From assembly GCF_032250955.1 (NCBI RefSeq), contig NZ_JAVVES010000011.1:1-54308 (forward strand): a stretch of DNA of 54,308 nt, read 5' to 3'. The stretch is from Sulfuriflexus sp032250955. Its GTDB lineage: Bacteria > Pseudomonadota > Gammaproteobacteria > AKS1. Shown one piece after another: positions 26,020 through 34,807 of the stretch; the stretch's first letter is position 1, and the number at the start of each line of letters is the position of its first letter. The translations under genes and the position numbers were made by a program. The notes under the pieces were generated by a model that saw nothing but the letters and a program-made list of their open reading frames with translations, was not told the origin of the DNA and did no database searches.

Positions 26020-26493
26020 ATGGTAGCGAGAGAAGAAGACCACGATTCGCATACCTGTCAGTTTGTTATTCGACCGAATTCTTCTCTTGGCTGGCGTTCG
26101 ACAGTGTGGCTGTTGTTGGGAATTGCAACACTGTCTGGTTGTATCGCTACGGGTTTCGCCCTTCTCGGCGCATGGATGATTCTCCCGTTTGCAGGATTGG
26201 AAGTCGTTGTGCTGTGCATCGCTCTATATATATGCGCGCAACGTAATAGCCGCTGTGAAGTGATAGCGGTTGGCAGGGAGAGTGTCACGGTAATGCGTGG
26301 ACGCAAGGAACCGGAAGAGGGTCATGAATTCCTGCGTGCATGGGTGCGGATCGTACACGAGCAGCCAGCTCATCACTGGTATCCCAGTCGCTTGCTGATT
26401 CGTTCGCACGGCCGGGCGGTGGAGGTAGGAGGCTGCCTTACCGAGGAGGAGCGCAAGCAATTAGCCTGTCAGCTAGAACAGGCAATTGCCTGA
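26020..26493 (+). CDS. DUF2244 membrane protein of the cytochrome oxidase cluster
   Basis: A 157-residue protein with two adjacent membrane helices (about 28-75), an RxCEVIAVGRESVTV strand and a basic C-terminal region, matching DUF2244. The gene family often lies directly upstream of coxB; its function is unknown. I prefer ATG 26020 with AAGGGG at 12 nt over GTG 26008, where the ribosome-binding site would abut the start. It lies 55 nt before coxB. Confidence 0.8.
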   Translation: MVAREEDHDSHTCQFVIRPNSSLGWRSTVWLLLGIATLSGCIATGFALLGAWMILPFAGLEVVVLCIALYICAQRNSRCEVIAVGRESVTVMRGRKEPEEGHEFLRAWVRIVHEQPAHHWYPSRLLIRSHGRAVEVGGCLTEEERKQLACQLEQAIA

Positions 26494-26548
26494 TGCTGAA
26501 GAAACCACGAGATTCTATAAAGTAATTATTACAAAGAGAGAGTGGAGC

Positions 26549-27694
26549 ATGTCCGTAAGTAAATTGAAAAAGGGGGTCTTCGGGCTCGCCGGTACGGCCT
26601 TACTCATGACATCGAGTCATGCCCTGGCTGACAAGGTCCTGAATATGCGTCAGGGTGTCACCGAGGTAAGTAAGGATATCTATAGTCTGCATATGATTGT
26701 TCTCTGGATTTGCGTCATTATCGGTATTGGCGTGTTCGGTGCAATGATTTATTCAATGATCAAGCACCGTAAATCCCAGGGGGCGGTTGCCGCAACCTTC
26801 CATGAAAATCACAAACTGGAGATTCTCTGGACCGTGATTCCGTTTGTTGTCCTGATTGGCCTGGCCATTCCGGCTACCAAGTCACTGTTGCATCTCGAGG
26901 ACACCAGCGATGCGGATTTGACTGTCAAGGTGACAGGCTACCAGTGGAAGTGGAACTATGAATACATTGACGGACCTGCCCAGGGTGTAAATTTCTTCAG
27001 TAATCTGAACTCAACGCATAACGAGGTTCGTCAGCTGGATTCAGGTAAAAACCCTGTAGAAATTGACAACTACCTGCTCGATGTTGATAACCGCCTGGTA
27101 CTACCAGTAGGCAAGAAGGTACGTTTCCTGGTGACCTCCAATGACGTGATTCACTCCTGGTGGGTGCCCGACTTCGCAGTGAAGAAGGATGCGATTCCCG
27201 GTTACATCAATGAGATCTGGGCACGCGCTGACGAAGAAGGCACTTACCGCGGTCAGTGTGCCGAGTTGTGTGGCAAGGACCATGGCTTTATGCCAATCGT
27301 GGTTGATGTCGTTTCCGAGGATGAGTACACCAAGTGGACATCTGCACAAAAAGCAGCAGCTGCTGCTGAAGCTGCCGCCGCTGCCAGTACCAGGGACTGG
27401 AGCAAGGCCGAGCTGATGGCCAGGGGTGAGAAGGTTTACAACACCAACTGTGCAGCCTGTCACCAGGCAAACGGTGAAGGTCTTGGCCCGTTCCCGGCAC
27501 TTAAGGGTAGCGCAATTGCGACAGGACCAGCCGCGGGTCACATAGGTATCGTTCTCAACGGCAAGAATGCGATGCCGCCATTCGCTGCCCAGATGAATGA
27601 CCTTGATCTGGCCGCCGTCATCACCTATGAGCGTAATGCCTGGGGCAACGATGCCGGTATCGTCCAACCTAAAGACGTTAAGGCTGCCCGCTAA
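26549..27694 (+). CDS. coxB: Cytochrome c oxidase subunit II with fused cytochrome c domain
   Basis: Accepts electrons from soluble donors through the binuclear CuA centre and passes them to subunit I. It has a signal peptide (to about residue 26), two membrane helices, and a cupredoxin domain with CuA ligands in C237-AELC241-GKDH245. A short Ala-rich linker leads to a C-terminal cytochrome c domain with the haem motif CAACH (301-305) and an axial Met in NAMPPFAAQM. The 381-residue length matches caa3-type subunits. The start at 26549 follows GTGGAGC; an upstream in-frame extension lacks a ribosome-binding site. Confidence 0.95.
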   Translation: MSVSKLKKGVFGLAGTALLMTSSHALADKVLNMRQGVTEVSKDIYSLHMIVLWICVIIGIGVFGAMIYSMIKHRKSQGAVAATFHENHKLEILWTVIPFVVLIGLAIPATKSLLHLEDTSDADLTVKVTGYQWKWNYEYIDGPAQGVNFFSNLNSTHNEVRQLDSGKNPVEIDNYLLDVDNRLVLPVGKKVRFLVTSNDVIHSWWVPDFAVKKDAIPGYINEIWARADEEGTYRGQCAELCGKDHGFMPIVVDVVSEDEYTKWTSAQKAAAAAEAAAAASTRDWSKAELMARGEKVYNTNCAACHQANGEGLGPFPALKGSAIATGPAAGHIGIVLNGKNAMPPFAAQMNDLDLAAVITYERNAWGNDAGIVQPKDVKAAR

Positions 27695-27717
27695 GGCGTG
27701 CCTGGAGGAAAATAAAA

Positions 27718-29292
27718 ATGTCTACAGATACAGCACATGCAGAACACCACGGCGCGCCCAGCGGTCTAAGTCGTTGGTTGTTTACTACGAACCATAAGGA
27801 TATTGGTACCCTTTATCTCTGGTTCAGTTTCACCATGCTACTTATCGGTGGCTCTATGGCAATGGTAATTCGCCTTGAGCTGTTCGAGCCGGGCTTGCAA
27901 TGGGTGGATCCGAACTTTTTTAACACCATGACAACCATGCATGGTCTTATTATGGTATTTGGTGCCATTATGCCTGCCTTCGTCGGCCTGGCGAACTGGC
28001 TCATCCCGATGATGATCGGCGCTCCGGATATGGCCCTGCCACGTATGAATAACTGGAGTTTCTGGATCCTGCCGTTTGCCGGCATAATGCTGGTTTCTAC
28101 CCTGTTCATGGAAGGCGGTGGCCCCAACTTCGGCTGGACATTCTACGCACCACTGTCAACGACTTATGGTCCACCGAGCACAGACTTTTTCATCTTTGCT
28201 GTGCACATGCTGGGCTTCTCTTCCATCATGGGTTCCATTAACATCATTGCGACCGTCCTCAACATGCGTGCCCCTGGCATGACCCTGATGAAGATGCCCA
28301 TGTTTGTCTGGACCTGGTTGATTACAGCCTTCTTGCTGATTGCGGTGATGCCGGTGCTCGCCGGTGCTGTCACCATGATGTTGACCGACCGTAACTTCGG
28401 GACATCATTCTTTGATGCCTCGGGCGGTGGGGATCCGGTTCTGTTCCAGCACGTATTCTGGTTCTTCGGTCATCCAGAGGTGTACATCATGATCTTGCCG
28501 GCCTTCGGGATTATATCGCACATCATCCCGACGTTTGCGCGCAAGAAACTGTTTGGCTACAGCTCAATGGTCTATGCAACAGCTTCGATTGCCTTCCTGT
28601 CATTCATCGTCTGGGCTCATCATATGATGACTGTCGGTATGCCGGTAGCGGGTGAATTGTTCTTCATGTATGCCACGGTGCTGATTGCGGTACCAACAGG
28701 TGTGAAGGTTTTCAACTGGGTTGCCACCATGTGGAAGGGCTCTATGACATTTGAAACGCCCATGCAATGGGCACTTGCCTTTGTCATTCTGTTCACAATC
28801 GGCGGCTTCTCCGGCCTGATGCTAGGTGTTGCCCCGATTGACTTCCAGTACCATGATACCTACTTCGTTGTAGCGCATTTCCACTACGTTCTGGTAACCG
28901 GTGCCCTGTTCTCCATTATCGCTGCTGTATACTTCTGGCTGCCAAAGTGGACAGGTCATATGTACAGCCGGAGCCTGGCTAACTGGCACTTCTGGATGTC
29001 GATGATTTTCGTTAACCTGACATTCTTCCCGCAGCACTTCCTGGGTCTGGCCGGCATGCCGCGCCGTATCCCGGATTACAACGTCGCCTTTGCTGACTTC
29101 AACCAGTGGTCAAGTATTGGCGCGTTCGGCTTCGGTCTTGCACAGTTGCTGTTCCTGGTACTTGTCATTAAATGTATCAAGGGTGGCGAAAAGGCGACCA
29201 GTCAGGTTTGGGAAAGTGCTGAAGGCCTTGAGTGGACAGTGGATTCACCTGCTCCATATCATACCTTCGCTACTGCCCCGGAGATTAAGTAA
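27718..29292 (+). CDS. coxA: Cytochrome c oxidase subunit I
   Basis: Catalytic subunit of the haem-copper oxidase (haem a, haem a3-CuB), reducing O2 to water while pumping protons. The 524-residue, 12-helix protein has MTTMHGLIMVFG with a haem-a ligand His, FWFFGHPEVYIMILPAFG carrying the CuB His and crosslinked Tyr, WAHHMMTVGMPV, and HDTYFVVAHFHYVL with the haem a3 and haem a ligands. It follows coxB after 23 nt. Confidence 0.97.
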   Translation: MSTDTAHAEHHGAPSGLSRWLFTTNHKDIGTLYLWFSFTMLLIGGSMAMVIRLELFEPGLQWVDPNFFNTMTTMHGLIMVFGAIMPAFVGLANWLIPMMIGAPDMALPRMNNWSFWILPFAGIMLVSTLFMEGGGPNFGWTFYAPLSTTYGPPSTDFFIFAVHMLGFSSIMGSINIIATVLNMRAPGMTLMKMPMFVWTWLITAFLLIAVMPVLAGAVTMMLTDRNFGTSFFDASGGGDPVLFQHVFWFFGHPEVYIMILPAFGIISHIIPTFARKKLFGYSSMVYATASIAFLSFIVWAHHMMTVGMPVAGELFFMYATVLIAVPTGVKVFNWVATMWKGSMTFETPMQWALAFVILFTIGGFSGLMLGVAPIDFQYHDTYFVVAHFHYVLVTGALFSIIAAVYFWLPKWTGHMYSRSLANWHFWMSMIFVNLTFFPQHFLGLAGMPRRIPDYNVAFADFNQWSSIGAFGFGLAQLLFLVLVIKCIKGGEKATSQVWESAEGLEWTVDSPAPYHTFATAPEIK

Positions 29293-29301
29293 GGTATAAA
29301 T

Positions 29302-29327
29302 TCCCGGTGGCCATACGGCCGCCGGGA
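29302..29327 (+). promoter_or_regulatory. Intercistronic stem-loop after coxA
   Basis: A strong hairpin of about 10-11 bp, arms CCCGGTGGCC and GGCCGCCGGG with an ATAC loop and one G-U pair, follows the coxA stop. There is no U-run, so it is more likely an mRNA stabiliser or processing site than a terminator. Confidence 0.5.
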
Positions 29328-29348
29328 TTATCTTTACGAAAGGTTCTA

Positions 29349-29453
29349 ATGATGGAAAACGTGAAACGAAAAAAATGGCCACTGGTTGCCGTCCTGATTG
29401 GGCTAGCAGCTGCTTTTTACATAGGCTTTTTCTTTCTGGTCATAAATAGATGA
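29349..29453 (+). CDS. 34-residue cytochrome oxidase small membrane protein
   Basis: A short gene encoding 34 residues: a basic N-terminus (VKRKKW) and one membrane helix (PLVAVLIGLAAAFYIGFFFLV). Its stop overlaps the ctaG start (ATGA), so the two are translationally coupled. Tiny single-helix proteins at this exact position, between coxA and ctaG, are annotated in other proteobacteria as cytochrome oxidase small assembly proteins. Role inferred from position; an AGG before the ATG is the only ribosome-binding hint. Confidence 0.7.
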   Translation: MMENVKRKKWPLVAVLIGLAAAFYIGFFFLVINR

Positions 29454-30085
29454 ATGATGATCAGGCTTATCGCAACAAAAGGCTTATGCGCAAGCTGGCC
29501 CTGGTTGCGGTAGGCATGGTTGGATTCAGCTATGCACTCGTTCCACTTTATGACCTGGTGTGTGACATCACTGGCATTGGCGGGAAGTCAGGCCGAATAG
29601 AGAAAGAACAGGCATTGGCACAGCGACCTGATAATACGCGTGAAATTACGATTCAGTTTGATGCTAATGTGAATGCCAACCTACCCTGGGAATTCAAGCC
29701 ATTGACGAGGATCGTCAAGGTACATCCGGGAGAAGTTGCCCAGGTTGCGTATTACGCGAAAAATATGAGCACTGAAAAGATAACGGGGCAGGCAGTACCC
29801 AGCGTTGCCCCTTTCAGGGCCTCAAAGTATTTCAATAAAACGGAATGCTTTTGTTTTTCGCAACAGACCTTTGGGCCGGGAGAAGGGCGCGAAATGCCAC
29901 TGCGGTTTATCGTAGACCCGGATTTACCAAAGGATGTACGAACCATAACGTTGTCATATACGTTTTTTAATACACAGCAGGGCGGGGTGAAGGAGGACTC
30001 TGGCAAGCACGCCGGAGTGACTGCACTGCAAAAAGAAGAGCTGACCTTGAGTACGGCTAACATAATGACAAGCGCCTTGAATTGA
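29450..30085 (+). CDS. ctaG: Cytochrome c oxidase assembly protein CtaG/Cox11
   Basis: Membrane-anchored copper chaperone delivering Cu to the CuB site of subunit I. The 211-residue protein has one N-terminal helix with FSYALVPLYDLVCDITG and the conserved NKTECFCFSQQTFGPGE segment, whose CFCF cysteines bind copper. It overlaps the small membrane gene and precedes coxC by 56 nt. Confidence 0.95.
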   Translation: MNDDQAYRNKRLMRKLALVAVGMVGFSYALVPLYDLVCDITGIGGKSGRIEKEQALAQRPDNTREITIQFDANVNANLPWEFKPLTRIVKVHPGEVAQVAYYAKNMSTEKITGQAVPSVAPFRASKYFNKTECFCFSQQTFGPGEGREMPLRFIVDPDLPKDVRTITLSYTFFNTQQGGVKEDSGKHAGVTALQKEELTLSTANIMTSALN

Positions 30086-30141
30086 GCTGGCCTGGCGTAA
30101 CAGTTTTGCGATATTAGAAAGACTATAAAGAGGAAAACAAG

Positions 30142-31026
30142 ATGTCTAATGCAAGCGGTGGATACTACTTACCGGAACCGAGCAAGTGGCCAGTTATCGG
30201 CTCAATCGGTTTGTTTCTAACACTGTTCGGTTTTGCCTCGGCGCTACCGCACGGTGAAGGCGCAGTTGGCGATCTGACCATGATGTACATCGGCATGGCC
30301 GTCCTGATTTTCATGCTGTTCGGCTGGTTTGGACAGGTGATCAGGGAAAGCGAGTCAGGTGCCTACGATGCCCAGGTCGATCGTTCCTTCCGTATGGGCA
30401 TGATGTGGTTCATCTTCTCTGAAATCATGTTCTTCGCGGCCTTTTTCGGTGCGCTGTTCTATGTCAGAACACTGGCCCTGCCGTGGCTGGGTGGTGCGGA
30501 CAATAATGCCGCCACGAATGAATTTCTCTGGAACGGCTTCCAGCCGAACTGGCCATTGAATGCCATGCCGGACCCGGAAAGCTTTAGCCAGTATAAGGAA
30601 ACTATCGGTGCATGGGGGATTCCTGCCCTGAATACCGCTATCTTGCTGACTTCAGGTATCACTGTAACATTGGCGCATTGGGCACTGAAGAAGGCTAACC
30701 GCGGTGCACTGGTATTCTGGCTGCTGGCCACGGTGGTGCTGGGTTTCGTCTTCGTTGGCTTCCAGGCCACGGAGTATGTCCATGCCTACACCGAACTGAA
30801 CCTGAAACTGTCATCCGGTATTTATGGGTCGACGTTCTTTATGCTGACCGGTTTCCACGGCCTGCACGTGACTATCGGTGCTATTATGCTGACCGTGATG
30901 CTATTCCGCGCTATGAAGGGACATTTTACGGCTGACAACCACTTTGCCTTTGAGGCTGCGGCCTGGTACTGGCATTTTGTTGACGTGGTCTGGCTTGGCC
31001 TGTTTATCTTTGTCTACTGGCTGTAA
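30142..31026 (+). CDS. coxC: Cytochrome c oxidase subunit III
   Basis: Seven-helix subunit that stabilises the oxidase and its proton uptake. The 294-residue protein has FRMGMMWFIFSEIMFFAAFFGALFY, STFFMLTGFHGLHVTIGA and the terminal WYWHFVDVVWLGLFIFVYW. A GAGGA ribosome-binding site precedes the ATG. A bidirectional terminator follows. Confidence 0.97.
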   Translation: MSNASGGYYLPEPSKWPVIGSIGLFLTLFGFASALPHGEGAVGDLTMMYIGMAVLIFMLFGWFGQVIRESESGAYDAQVDRSFRMGMMWFIFSEIMFFAAFFGALFYVRTLALPWLGGADNNAATNEFLWNGFQPNWPLNAMPDPESFSQYKETIGAWGIPALNTAILLTSGITVTLAHWALKKANRGALVFWLLATVVLGFVFVGFQATEYVHAYTELNLKLSSGIYGSTFFMLTGFHGLHVTIGAIMLTVMLFRAMKGHFTADNHFAFEAAAWYWHFVDVVWLGLFIFVYWL

Positions 31027-31044
31027 GCGCCTCAGACATCGACA

Positions 31045-31077
31045 AAAAAGGCGCTGCCTGTGGCAGCGCCTTTTTTA
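31045..31077. terminator. Bidirectional terminator between coxC and the DUF2909 gene
   Basis: A perfect 9-bp stem GGCGCTGCC / GGCAGCGCC (31050-31058 and 31062-31070) with a TGT loop is flanked by an A-run on the left and a T-run on the right. It can end both coxC and the convergent small gene. Confidence 0.9.
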
Positions 31078-31101
31078 TTTATGGCGTATAGAAATAAATA
31101 A

Positions 31102-31311
31102 TTAGAAAGGCGTGCTGTTAGGCTCGATAATACCCAGTGCAGCCATACCGTACAGAAGGGCAACAAGGACAATCGAGGTACCAATTCTGAAGGTAAGGGC
31201 GCGGACAACACGTGTACCCTGCCCCTGATCGGTGACCATAAAGCGCAGCGCACTACCCAGCATAAACAGGATGCCAAGCAAGATCACAATGACAAAGATT
31301 TTCGCTATCAT
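31102..31311 (-). CDS. DUF2909-like two-helix membrane protein
   Basis: A 69-residue protein with two membrane helices. MIAKIFVIVILLGILFMLGSAL is the start, followed by a short loop with TDQGQGTRVVRALTFRIG, then a second helix. It matches the small twin-helix proteins often found between coxC and surf1, transcribed against the oxidase genes. I use ATG 31311 because the further upstream in-frame extension has no family support. Function unknown. Confidence 0.8.
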   Translation of the reverse strand: MIAKIFVIVILLGILFMLGSALRFMVTDQGQGTRVVRALTFRIGTSIVLVALLYGMAALGIIEPNSTPF

Positions 31312-31386
31312 GGTATTTTCCAGGCTATAAACGGCTTTTAGTATAGCCCAGCCAAAGCCCAATCTCGACTATCAGTAAACGAATAT

Positions 31387-32142
31387 ATGCGCATCGGCAG
31401 CCTTGAGTTCAGTCCCAGGATATTACCAACGCTGGCAGTGGTAGCACTGTTGCCGTTGCTGACCTCACTGGGCCTCTGGCAGCTGGACCGCGCAGCAGAG
31501 AAGCAGGTGCTGCAAACCCTGCTCCAGGAGCGGCTGGAGAAACCGGCAGAACATATAACAAAGGCCGGGGATCTGGCGGCAGACATGACTTTCCGACAGA
31601 CCATTCTCGACGGTTATTTTGACCCGAAACATCAGTACCTGCTGGATAACCGTATCTACAGGGGGCAGACAGGCTACAGCGTTTATACTCCTTTCAGTCT
31701 CGACATGGGGAAGAGCTGGATCATGGTTAACCGCGGCTGGATAGCGGCAGCCCGGGACAGAAATAAACTGCCCGATATCGAGGTAAGTGGCGAGAAAGTC
31801 AGGTTAGAGGGCGTGCTGGGCCTGCCTCCCGGGCAGCTCATGCAACTGGCCGCGCCAGATCCAGATAGCAGCAATAGCTGGCCGCAGCGCATACAGAACC
31901 TGGAGCTGGAGCAGGTGGGAAGGGACACGGGATTGCGACTGCATGATTATGTCCTGCATCTGGATGCGAGCAGTGAACATGCTTACCAGCAGGACTGGAC
32001 GCCCTATGTTGATACGCCGCAAAAAAACCACGCCTACGCCATACAGTGGTTCAGTATGGCTGTGGTATTGTTGTTAATATATATAGGCTTGAATACGCGG
32101 CGGTTAAAAAGGCCGCTGCCGCAGAATGACGAGGAAGAATAG
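31387..32142 (+). CDS. SURF1 family cytochrome oxidase assembly protein
   Basis: A 251-residue membrane protein with one helix at each end and a periplasmic domain between, the SURF1 layout. LGLWQLDRAAEKQ, HQYLLDNRIYRGQTGY, ILVNRGWI-like IMVNRGWIAAARDR and the C-terminal HAYAIQWFSMAVVLLLIY are diagnostic. SURF1 helps deliver haem a to subunit I. Its stop overlaps the GTG start of the next gene. Confidence 0.93.
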   Translation: MRIGSLEFSPRILPTLAVVALLPLLTSLGLWQLDRAAEKQVLQTLLQERLEKPAEHITKAGDLAADMTFRQTILDGYFDPKHQYLLDNRIYRGQTGYSVYTPFSLDMGKSWIMVNRGWIAAARDRNKLPDIEVSGEKVRLEGVLGLPPGQLMQLAAPDPDSSNSWPQRIQNLELEQVGRDTGLRLHDYVLHLDASSEHAYQQDWTPYVDTPQKNHAYAIQWFSMAVVLLLIYIGLNTRRLKRPLPQNDEEE

Positions 32143-32759
32143 TGGAAGATAAAAAAACCAAATCGGGTATGGACCCACGCTTGACGGTGATCCTGCTGGT
32201 GTTACTGTTTGTCGTCCCCGTGGGATCAGCGATTGTGCTGCATAGTCTTGACGGTGGCTGGCGACCGGGGCAGTCCGTCAACTTTGGCGAGCTGGTGACA
32301 CCCGTGCGTAGCCTCAAGGATCTGCAGCTCGAGACGCTTGACGGCAAGGCTGTCACTCACAAAGACCTGCAGGGCATCTGGACTTTATTTTATGTAGATA
32401 GCGCAGACTGTAATGAACAGTGTCGCAAGAACCTGTATGAAATAAGGCAGTCCCGGCTGGGAATGGGTGGTGAAAAGGGAAGAATTCAGCGCATCATGCT
32501 GTTGACCGACAGCAGCAAGCTGGCCGAGATGCAGCCGTTGCTTGATGAGCATTACGGGATGAAGGTCACCACAGCACGCGACCTGCCTGCAACCCTGCAG
32601 CCTTTTGAATTTGATAATGCGGCTGACGCGATTAATGCACAACGGGTCTATATAATCGACCCGCTCGGAAACCTGATGATGCGTTATGAACCCAAACAGG
32701 GGCCACATGACCTGGTCAAGGATCTGGAACGTTTGTTGAAGTACTCAAAGACAGGTTAA
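32142..32759 (+). CDS. SCO1/SenC-like thioredoxin-fold membrane protein
   Basis: A 205-residue protein with one N-terminal helix and a thioredoxin-like periplasmic domain. GIWTLFYVDSADCNEQCRKN supplies a CxxxC pair at the usual SCO position, and VYIIDPLGNLMMRYEP is the typical distal segment. It is shorter and more divergent than classical SCO1, but probably handles copper or thiols during CuA assembly. It starts with GTG overlapping the surf1 stop and precedes ctaB by 10 nt. ctaA, often found next, is absent. Confidence 0.82.
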   Translation: MEDKKTKSGMDPRLTVILLVLLFVVPVGSAIVLHSLDGGWRPGQSVNFGELVTPVRSLKDLQLETLDGKAVTHKDLQGIWTLFYVDSADCNEQCRKNLYEIRQSRLGMGGEKGRIQRIMLLTDSSKLAEMQPLLDEHYGMKVTTARDLPATLQPFEFDNAADAINAQRVYIIDPLGNLMMRYEPKQGPHDLVKDLERLLKYSKTG

Positions 32760-32769
32760 GGCAGGAAAA

Positions 32770-33684
32770 ATGACTGACACAACACAAACTGCCGAGATGG
32801 CAATCGGCTGGCGTGATTACCTGGAACTTTGCAAACCAAAGGTAGTAGCGCTGATTATGTTTACTGCCCTGGTGGGGATGTTCCTCGCCGTCCCCGGCAT
32901 GGTGCCCTGGCAACCACTGGTGTTTGGCAGCATTGGCATCGCCCTGGCGTCAGCCTCCGCGGCGACGATTAATCATGTTGTCGATCAGCGTATCGATGCG
33001 ATCATGGCGAGAACCAAAAACCGGCCATTACCGACCGGGCATATGGATAATGGTCATGCCCTTGCCTTTGCAGTCATTATCGGCACGATTGCCATGCTGA
33101 TCCTGTACTTCCTCGTGAATACGGTTACGATGATCCTGACCTTCGCATCCCTGATCGGTTATGCGGTGATCTATACGATGTACCTGAAGCGCGCCACCCC
33201 GCAGAATATTGTGATTGGCGGGGCCGCCGGCGCCGCGCCGCCGGTACTGGGCTGGTCAGCAGTAACCGGTGATATCAATGAGCACTCGCTGTTGCTGTTT
33301 CTGATTATCTTTGCCTGGACACCACCGCACTTCTGGGCGCTGGCGATCCACCGGCACAAGGAATATGCCAAGGTCGAGATCCCGATGCTGCCGGTCACGC
33401 ACGGGCTGGCGTTTACGCGTCTGCAGATCCTGCTCTACACCATTATCCTCATCATCGTGACCATACTGCCGTTTGTCACCCTCATGAGCGGGGTCTTCTA
33501 CCTCGGCGGGGCGTTGGCCCTGGGACTGGGTTTCCTGTATTACGCGATAGCCACGCACAAGGCCGAAGACGAAACAATGCCGATCAAGACTTTCGGTTAT
33601 TCAATCTTCTACCTGATGGCCCTGTTTGCCTTTTTACTGATTGATCATTACATCCCGTTAATCATGCATGCCCTGGGTGGCTAA
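32770..33684 (+). CDS. ctaB: Protohaem IX farnesyltransferase (haem O synthase)
   Basis: UbiA-superfamily membrane enzyme converting haem b to haem o. The 304-residue protein has LCKPKVVALIMFTALVGM, the first Asp motif NHVVDQRIDAIMARTKNRPLPTG and the second region APPVLGWSAVTG with FAWTPPHFWALAIHRHKEY. It is last in the oxidase cluster, facing rpoH across a strong terminator. Confidence 0.96.
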   Translation: MTDTTQTAEMAIGWRDYLELCKPKVVALIMFTALVGMFLAVPGMVPWQPLVFGSIGIALASASAATINHVVDQRIDAIMARTKNRPLPTGHMDNGHALAFAVIIGTIAMLILYFLVNTVTMILTFASLIGYAVIYTMYLKRATPQNIVIGGAAGAAPPVLGWSAVTGDINEHSLLLFLIIFAWTPPHFWALAIHRHKEYAKVEIPMLPVTHGLAFTRLQILLYTIILIIVTILPFVTLMSGVFYLGGALALGLGFLYYAIATHKAEDETMPIKTFGYSIFYLMALFAFLLIDHYIPLIMHALGG

Positions 33685-33744
33685 CCAGTAGCGGCGAGTT
33701 ATTCGCTATTCACGTTGATAACGTTGTCCCGACTGGCCTAGGGC

Positions 33745-33784
33745 AAAAAAAAGCCCCCGCACGGAAACCGTGCGGGGGCTTTTT
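33745..33784. terminator. Bidirectional terminator between ctaB and rpoH
   Basis: A perfect 13-bp GC-rich stem (33752-33764 with 33768-33780) has an AAA loop, an A-run on the left and a T-run on the right. It lies between convergent genes. Confidence 0.93.
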
Positions 33785-33803
33785 GCATAACCATGCCGCC
33801 GGT

Positions 33804-34652
<849 letters not shown>

Positions 34653-34697
34653 TTGGAATACCTCTTCGACCAGGTCGGGATATATTCACGTTCGCTT

Positions 34698-34727
34698 ATA
34701 TTAGCACTCTCATGGTGAGAGTGCCAA
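34698..34727 (-). promoter_or_regulatory. rpoH promoter, sigma-70 like
   Basis: On the minus strand TTGGCA (34727-34722) and TAATAT (34703-34698) are 18 nt apart, about 45 nt before the rpoH start. An overlapping TATAAG is an alternative -10. Confidence 0.5.
34701..34727. promoter_or_regulatory. CIRCE operator (HrcA binding site) at rpoH
   Basis: TTAGCACTC (34701-34709), a 9-nt spacer, then GAGTGCCAA (34719-34727). The known CIRCE consensus is TTAGCACTC-N9-GAGTGCTAA, so 17 of 18 arm bases match and the spacer is exact. Its arms coincide with the predicted -35 and -10 of rpoH, where a bound HrcA repressor would block polymerase. Confidence 0.85.
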
Positions 34728-34807
34728 TAGCGGGAAAAGTTCCCGTAAGGGCATTTCGGAAGCTGCCGCAGCATAAGTATAAATTATTTTAATATCAATA
34801 GGTTAAA

